A stretch of 5,773 nucleotides of DNA from an uncultured Helicobacteraceae bacterium (GTDB lineage Bacteria; Campylobacterota; Campylobacteria; Campylobacterales; Helicobacteraceae), in NCBI GenBank assembly GCA_934668765.1, contig CAKUOH010000039.1, positions 1-5,773 of the forward strand, given 5' to 3'. Position 1 is the first letter of the stretch, and every line of letters starts with the position of its first letter. Positions 5,553 through 5,773 of the stretch are shown in pieces. The notes under the pieces were generated by a model. The model was not told where the DNA came from. It did no database searches and saw only the letters and a list, made by a program, of their open reading frames with translations. A program made the position numbers and the translations under genes.

Positions 5553-5773
5553 TTGACTTTAGGCTATGAAGTGCCGCAAGGTAGCAAGATTCACTTTGGG
5601 AAAAGTGCTAGATTGAAGCGCGAGATTGAGGATAAGGCAGTAGCGATTTTTTATAAAAATGGCTTTGAGGAAATCGCCACGCCTAGCTTTAATTTTACCC
5701 ATTTTGCAAATCGCAAATATGAAGATTCCAAAGCTCTGCGCGAAAGAAAGCGGACTAGGGATAGAAGTTTTTT
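5553..5773 (+). CDS. hisZ: HisZ-like ATP phosphoribosyltransferase regulatory subunit (5' part)
   Basis: The N-terminal 73 residues are visible (MTLGYEVPQGSKIHFGKSAR...). The pattern is that of class II aminoacyl-tRNA-synthetase-like proteins of the HisZ group: a short lead with P-G, then KSARLKREIEDKA (17-29), then NGFEEIATPSFNF (36-48), which corresponds to motif 1 ('G..ei.TP'). HisZ binds HisG and is needed for the first step of histidine synthesis in organisms with short HisG, but relatives exist in bacteria without the pathway, so the role here is uncertain. The start is TTG at 5553, 7 bases after AAGGA (5541-5545); another in-frame TTG at 5547 is only 1 base from it. The last codons (ALRERKRTRDRSF) look wrong for this family; a +1 shift near 5739 gives AKESGLGIEVF instead, so a frameshift is possible. 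The gene runs off the right edge. Confidence 0.7.
   Translation, partial: MTLGYEVPQGSKIHFGKSARLKREIEDKAVAIFYKNGFEEIATPSFNFTHFANRKYEDSKALRERKRTRDRSF

Noticed and set aside
1..5773. tRNA, rRNA or insertion-sequence genes
   Set aside because: No cloverleaf, rRNA core sequence or transposase motif was seen on either strand.

Overview
The window looks like chromosomal DNA from an epsilonproteobacterium (Campylobacterota), most likely a Helicobacter species of moderate GC. Four things point there: two adjacent FlgG-family rod genes behind a sigma-54 promoter, a SerB and a transaldolase that closely resemble the H. pylori proteins as I remember them, -10 boxes of the TATAAT type without an obvious -35, and A/T-rich spacers.

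Layout. Bases 1-86 are the 3' end of an unrecognised plus-strand gene. A sigma-54 promoter (115-132) then drives two flagellar rod genes, a FlgF/FlgG2-type protein (165-1004) and FlgG (1034-1825). A 277-bp intergenic stretch follows. It holds a perfect hairpin just after flgG, a TATAAT box on each strand, and a long minus-strand open frame with no start codon. Next come serB (phosphoserine phosphatase, 2103-2732) and tal (transaldolase, 2822-3850), both plus strand. A hairpin between convergent genes (3850-3892) separates tal from a minus-strand pair: gtrA (4969-5400) upstream and a polytopic membrane protein downstream. The membrane protein gene appears broken by two single-base frameshifts (3886-4954). 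The upstream end of gtrA overlaps a small repeat bounded by a 9-bp inverted repeat (5346-5455). Divergently, a plus-strand hisZ-like gene starts at 5553 and runs off the window, with a possible frameshift near 5740.

How the genes work together. The two rod proteins are exported and assembled in the flagellar basal body. SerB makes serine and Tal acts in the non-oxidative pentose phosphate pathway; they are housekeeping genes, and their adjacency need not be functional. GtrA and the membrane protein look like a lipid-linked sugar translocation and transfer pair, now possibly decayed. The HisZ-like protein is a class II aminoacyl-tRNA-synthetase-like paralogue.

Nothing here amounts to a clearly new system. 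The points most worth checking are the strong excess of the heptamer TAGATTC/GAATCTA (14 copies, none before base 1833), the putative minus-strand transcript downstream of flgG, the promoter/leader module shared by serB and hisZ, the repeat at the gtrA start, and the cluster of apparent frameshifts in the last third. Those frameshifts could be true decay or sequence error.
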